Source of the DNA: Robiginitomaculum sp.
GTDB lineage: Bacteria > Pseudomonadota > Alphaproteobacteria > Caulobacterales > Maricaulaceae
Assembly: GCA_002733805.1 (NCBI GenBank)
Contig: NVXG01000002.1
Span: forward strand, 1 to 64,000
Reading direction: 5' to 3'
DNA: 64,000 nt
In this document: positions 62,481 to 64,000 of the stretch, in pieces
Numbering within the stretch: position 1 is the first letter of the stretch
Layout of the letters: each line of letters opens with the position of its first letter
Position numbers and translations under genes: made by a program
The notes under the pieces: model-generated
Databases searched by the model: none
What the model was told of the DNA's origin: nothing
The model's input: the letters and a program-made list of their open reading frames with translations, nothing else

Positions 62481-63719
62481 ATGCAGGACCGGTTTGCGGC
62501 ATTTCGCCATGGGTCATTTTCCCGCTATTTCTGGGCTAGATTCAGTACATCATTTGCCACGCAAATTGTCTCGGTAGCAGTGGGTTGGCAAATCTATGAC
62601 CAAACCCAAAATCCGGCTCTACTTGGTTGGATCGGGCTGGTCCAGTTTCTACCTGCTTTACTGCTGGTGATCGTCACCGGGATCACCGCCGATCGGTTCG
62701 GGCGGCGACTGGTCATGGGCCTATCCATTTTGGCAGAAACTGTTTGCGCTTTCGCCATTTTAGCCTTGGCGCTCAGTGGAAATTTTCGGGCGGTTCCCGT
62801 CCTAGTGATCTTGACGGTATTCGGCGTGGCCCGCGCTTTTCACGGCCCGGCCTCCTCGTCGCTGGTGGTCAATATTGTACCGAAAAAGGATTTCGCCAAT
62901 GCCATTGGCTGGAGCACTTCATCTTGGCAATTGGCCTCGATTTTTGGACCAGTAGCCGGTGGATTGCTCTATGGAATTTCCGGGCCGATTGCCTACGCAA
63001 TTGCTGCCATTATTTTAGGGTTTGCCGCTTTCTTGGTGTTTTTGATCCCTAATCCGGCTCAGAAAAAAATGACTGAAAACCCCTCTTTCAAAGTCCTGCT
63101 CGGCGGGTTTAGCTATGTCTGGAAACAAAAAATCATACTGGGCGCGATCTCGCTTGATCTGTTTGCTGTGCTGCTGGGTGGCGCAGTCGCCCTGCTACCG
63201 ATTTACGCCCGCGATATTCTGGAGCTGGGACCAACTGGTTTGGGGTTATTGCGCGCCGCGCCCGGCATTGGTGCCATCATAACCATTAGCTATTTGACCG
63301 TGTTTCCGATCCGGGATCATGCCGGGATCATTTTATTTGTCAGTGTCGGATTATTTGGCTTAGCAACCGCAGTGTTTGGCAGTTCTACCTTGGCGTGGTT
63401 ATCAATCCTAGCCCTGTTGCTGGTCGGGGCGTTTGACATGGTTTCGGTCTATATCCGCGAAGTGTTGTTGCAATTGTGGACCCCGGATCATGTGCGCGGC
63501 CGGGTCAATGCGGTTAATTCGATCTTTTTGGGCGCGTCCAACGAATTGGGTGAGTTTCGGGCCGGTTTCATGGCCGCCGCATTCGGGGCGGTGTTTACCG
63601 TAGTGGCCGGTGGTTGTGCCGCCATTGGTGTAGCGGCGCTGTGGTCCCAGTGGTTCCCAGCGCTTCGAACCGCTAGGTATTTGCAAAGCCCGGATGATCT
63701 GGAAAAATCAGACGAGTAA
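62481..63719 (+). CDS. MFS transporter
   Basis: FSRYFWARFSTSFATQIVSVAVGWQIYDQTQNPALLGWIGLVQFLPALLLVIVTGITADRFGRRLVM. Confidence 0.92.
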   Translation: MQDRFAAFRHGSFSRYFWARFSTSFATQIVSVAVGWQIYDQTQNPALLGWIGLVQFLPALLLVIVTGITADRFGRRLVMGLSILAETVCAFAILALALSGNFRAVPVLVILTVFGVARAFHGPASSSLVVNIVPKKDFANAIGWSTSSWQLASIFGPVAGGLLYGISGPIAYAIAAIILGFAAFLVFLIPNPAQKKMTENPSFKVLLGGFSYVWKQKIILGAISLDLFAVLLGGAVALLPIYARDILELGPTGLGLLRAAPGIGAIITISYLTVFPIRDHAGIILFVSVGLFGLATAVFGSSTLAWLSILALLLVGAFDMVSVYIREVLLQLWTPDHVRGRVNAVNSIFLGASNELGEFRAGFMAAAFGAVFTVVAGGCAAIGVAALWSQWFPALRTARYLQSPDDLEKSDE

Positions 63720-63728
63720 CGACCGACC

Positions 63729-64000
63729 CTATTTTTGTGCGTCCAAGTGCGCCCGGCGAATTTGGATCAGCCCCTCGGGCAGGTTTTTATTGGCTCGCAC
63801 TTCGGCCTCGTTCAAGCCATCCAGTTCGTGCGGAAAGACCAACCATTTGTCGGTTTCTTCCATAAAATAATCCGGTACGCGATCTGTCATGTTTTTGGTT
63901 GGTTTGTAATAGACCGTCCCGACCCGCAAATCTTTCGGCATGTTAAGCCGGGTCAAGGTTTTCATCTCGCGGATGATCGCATCAATTGAACGGCCCGAAT
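63729..64000 (-). CDS. Hypothetical protein, partial (5' end beyond the window)
   Basis: Frame stays open upstream of the called ATG (SGRSIDAIIREMKTLTRLNMPKDLRVGTVYYKPTKN...). Confidence 0.5.
   Translation of the reverse strand, partial: SGRSIDAIIREMKTLTRLNMPKDLRVGTVYYKPTKNMTDRVPDYFMEETDKWLVFPHELDGLNEAEVRANKNLPEGLIQIRRAHLDAQK

Overview
64 kb alphaproteobacterial-type chromosomal segment (taxon inferred only from gene content and order). The core is a long minus-strand translation locus, roughly 27.6 to 11.1 kb: tRNA-Tyr, tRNA-Gly, a GIN/DUF2807-like protein, tuf, then the S10/spc/alpha ribosomal operons through secY, adk, rpsM, rpsK, rpoA and rplQ. Downstream of it on the same strand lie a Do-like protease, rarA, crcB, an RluA-type pseudouridine synthase, a TPR/2OG-oxygenase, ATP12, an acyl-CoA carboxylase beta subunit and two damaged amidase genes. 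The right half is mixed housekeeping and catabolism: rlmB, an AidB-like acyl-CoA dehydrogenase, typA, metG, hppD/maiA, a GcdH-like/enoyl-CoA hydratase/CaiB cluster and transporters. I saw no complete mobile element, cas genes or recognisable defence island. Most interesting observations: (1) tuf has a tufB-type upstream (tRNA-Tyr, tRNA-Gly) and a tufA-type downstream (rpsJ...), the chimeric arrangement known from Rickettsia, here with an extra gene inserted; (2) a solitary sequence very like a type I-E CRISPR repeat with no array; (3) a CPBP-protease islet between an intact tRNA-Thr and a decayed tRNA-Thr copy, with TTATCG/CGATAA motifs shared with a nearby 38-aa membrane ORF; (4) several gene relics (two amidases, a TrmH/SpoU 3' end); (5) three loci carrying inverted REP-like pairs; (6) a large orphan TPR-like protein and a triple beta/gamma-crystallin secreted protein. 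All homology calls are by eye; no searches were run.
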